Below, one piece after another: positions 6,959-8,171 of a DNA stretch of 8,171 bases; the stretch's first letter is position 1; the number at the start of each line of letters is the position of its first letter. The notes under the pieces were generated by a model. The model saw nothing but the letters and a program-made list of their open reading frames with translations. It made no database searches and was not told the DNA's origin. Made by a program: the position numbers and the translations under genes. Origin of the DNA: Gemmatimonadota bacterium (GTDB lineage: Bacteria > Gemmatimonadota > Gemmatimonadetes > Gemmatimonadales > Gemmatimonadaceae); assembly GCA_031127185.1 (NCBI GenBank), contig JARIET010000119.1, positions 1 to 8,171 of the forward strand. Direction: 5' to 3'.

Positions 6959-8008
6959 TTACGGCGCCTTGGGAAGCACGGTGTACGAGCAAGCCTGCGA
7001 GGCTGGGTTTGGCGTCGGGGCCGGTGCAGCCGCCGCCGCGCCGCCACCAGGCGCCTGACCAGCGCGCCCACCACCACGTTGCGGCGCCGGAAGCGTACCC
7101 TTGTTCGCGATCGCCTTGTTCATGGCCTCAATCGTGTAGTTGACGCGGAAGTCCACCACCTGCTTGGCCAGTTCGGCCGTCTTCTTGCGATCCGTGAGAT
7201 CGAAGCCGTTGATCATCGCCTTCCTGGCCTTCACGCGCTCGTCGTAGCGCACCGACTTCGGGTCGGTGTTGAACATGTTGAGCGTGATGATCGCGTCGTC
7301 GTGCAGTCCTTCGCTGCAGCTCGGCCTGACGCCCTTCTCCTCCATGAAATCACCCACCGCGTTGTACGTGTAGTACTCCTGGATGTGGGCAACGAGCGTG
7401 CTGCCGCCCCATGCGGCATTGAGCGAGTCGGCCACGAAGCGCTGACCAGCCTGGTTGCCGCCGGAATCGCCGATCAGGAAGACCTGCTTGAAGCCGTGCA
7501 TCTTGAGCGAGTGGACGATGTCGGTCAGGATGGCGCGATAGGTGGTTTCGCGCATCGAGATCGTGCCCGGGCTGCGCATGTGGCTGGTCGGCGGCTCAAT
7601 GCCGCCTTCCGGCGTGAACTTCACAAGCGGCGCGCAGAGCGCGTTGCCGAGCTTTCGGGCGATTGCTTCGCAGTTCGACTGGTTCACATAGTTGTGCTTG
7701 CCGGTCACCAGCCACGGCCCGTTGGGTTCTACGCCGCCGGTCGCAATGATCGCAGTGGTCTTGCCGGCCGCGAGTGCGTCGCGGACATCCATCCAGGTCA
7801 TCTCTTCGATCCATACCGTGTTCGCGGCCGGAATCGGATTCGGCGTGTCCTTGCAGTTCCAGATGTTCGCGCGGCACTCGCCGCCGCCCATGGTGCGCGG
7901 GTCTGGAGCCTGGGCACCACGACCGCCGCGACCGGCTGGAGCAGCCTGGGCAGCAAGAGACGATGCGGTGGCAGCAAGGAGGAGCGTCAGTGAGAAAAAG
8001 CGCTTCAT
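6959..8008 (-). CDS. Exported creatininase family protein, 349 aa
   Basis: Fold assignment is to the creatininase/creatinine amidohydrolase family, metal-dependent amidohydrolases. A signal peptide covers about residues 1-22 (MKRFF start, LTLLLAA core, Ala-rich end), then a GRGGRG linker (26-31). Family landmarks are IIATGGVEPNGPWLVTGKHN (87-106, equivalent to the usual ExHGPHLPxGTD), SHMRSPGTISM (142-152), MHGFKQVFLIGDSGGNQ (170-186, equivalent to NGHGGN) and EGLHDDAIITLNM (usual HAGExETS). Several metal ligands differ: the His of ExH is Asn96, the Asp of GTD is His105 and the His of NGHGGN is Ser182, while Glu94 is kept. Cys45 and Cys52 near the N-terminus and one Cys near the C-terminus could form disulfides in the periplasm. 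The tail is Gly/Ala/Pro-rich. The start at 8008 is set by GGAG six nt upstream and the signal peptide. The reaction is unknown. It is the first of the four minus-strand genes in the window. Confidence 0.88.
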   Translation of the reverse strand: MKRFFSLTLLLAATASSLAAQAAPAGRGGRGAQAPDPRTMGGGECRANIWNCKDTPNPIPAANTVWIEEMTWMDVRDALAAGKTTAIIATGGVEPNGPWLVTGKHNYVNQSNCEAIARKLGNALCAPLVKFTPEGGIEPPTSHMRSPGTISMRETTYRAILTDIVHSLKMHGFKQVFLIGDSGGNQAGQRFVADSLNAAWGGSTLVAHIQEYYTYNAVGDFMEEKGVRPSCSEGLHDDAIITLNMFNTDPKSVRYDERVKARKAMINGFDLTDRKKTAELAKQVVDFRVNYTIEAMNKAIANKGTLPAPQRGGGRAGQAPGGGAAAAAPAPTPNPASQACSYTVLPKAP

Positions 8009-8014
8009 TGGAAA

Positions 8015-8018
8015 CTCC
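8015..8018 (-). promoter_or_regulatory. Ribosome binding site fixing the creatininase-like gene start
   Basis: GGAG on the minus strand lies six nt before the ATG at 8006-8008. It supports this start over the longer open frame reaching 8077, whose extra 23 residues would bury the signal peptide. Confidence 0.8.
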
Positions 8019-8086
8019 ACGGGCAGGGGGATGACGGGGTGCCGGCGAGCGTTCTGGGGACCGTCTGCACGCCACAAACGTGCTGC

Positions 8087-8126
8087 AAAGAGAGAGGCCG
8101 CCGCAACCGCGACGGTTGCGGCGGCC
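8087..8126 (-). terminator. Probable terminator of a minus-strand gene beyond the right edge
   Basis: A 14-bp G+C-rich inverted repeat (8096-8109 with 8113-8126, outer arm GGCCGCCGCAACC) with a 3-nt loop is followed on the minus strand by TCTCTCTTT (8095-8087). The tract is interrupted, so termination strength is uncertain. A minus-strand frame ends with TAA at 8157-8155 (visible end L-V-I-M-stop), 29 nt upstream of the stem, and may be the tail of the gene it serves. If it terminates, the creatininase-like gene must have its promoter in 8009-8086; I could not identify clear -35/-10 boxes there. Confidence 0.5.
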
Positions 8127-8171
8127 CCCGCGCAGACCCAGGGAAGGGTCGGCCTTACATAATGACCAAAC

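Noticed and set aside
6801..6992. Short minus-strand open frame across the palindrome
   Set aside because: It is created by the palindrome and overlaps the ends of both neighbouring genes; no start signal or family similarity.
7453..7467. GDSGG motif resembling the trypsin-family serine protease active site
   Set aside because: It falls exactly where the creatininase family has NGHGGN, and the rest of the protein shows no trypsin-like His or Asp context.
7079..7993. 304-codon plus-strand open frame opposite the creatininase-like gene
   Set aside because: Antisense shadow with no domain and no signal; the minus-strand product matches a known family.
8009..8077. Longer start for the creatininase-like protein at 8077
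   Set aside because: The internal ATG at 8008 has GGAG at ideal spacing and begins a normal signal peptide; the extension reads as untranslated leader.

Overview
This G+C-rich window carries six protein-coding genes. Four of them encode exported proteins on the minus strand, and the gene content suggests a soil-type Gram-negative bacterium of the Gemmatimonadota, with Acidobacteriota as the main alternative. The pointers are a large exported BNR/sortilin-like repeat protein, exported creatininase-like and HpcH/HpaI-like proteins with Gly/Arg-rich (GRGGRG) linkers just after the signal peptide, a CAGTAGG/CGGTAGG heptamer repeat, and a TAGAAT-type -10 box. This placement is inferred from family knowledge and was not tested by a search.

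Plus strand, left part. Positions 3-773 hold the C-terminal nucleotide-binding domain of an ABC exporter whose membrane half lies to the left of the window. A short gap (774-834) with a plausible sigma-70-type promoter leads to a 1083-residue secreted beta-propeller protein (835-4086) with ten Asp-box (BNR) motifs, a FlgD/Ig-like segment and a helical C-terminus. A strong hairpin terminator (4097-4148) separates it from the converging minus-strand genes.

Minus strand, right part, in transcription order. First is an exported creatininase-fold protein (8008-6959). A 160-bp gap follows, dominated by an 88-bp near-perfect palindrome (6844-6931). Then come an exported DUF1028 protein (6798-5929) and an exported PEBP (YbhB/YbcL-like) protein (5932-5228) that overlaps it by ATGA. 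Last, after an 88-nt gap with heptamer repeats, is an exported HpcH/HpaI aldolase-like protein (5139-4183). A G+C-rich hairpin at 8096-8126 with a T-rich tract on the minus side probably ends a gene that lies mostly beyond the right edge.

The four minus-strand genes look like one unit of cell-envelope proteins, but no shared pathway can be read from the sequence. The most interesting points are: the exported aldolase-like and creatininase-like proteins have replaced several residues that are catalytic or metal-binding in characterised relatives; the DUF1028 signal peptide appears to be cut exactly before a Thr, which would expose a candidate N-terminal nucleophile; and a large palindrome sits inside the presumed operon. 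No mobile element, CRISPR array, tRNA or rRNA was seen.
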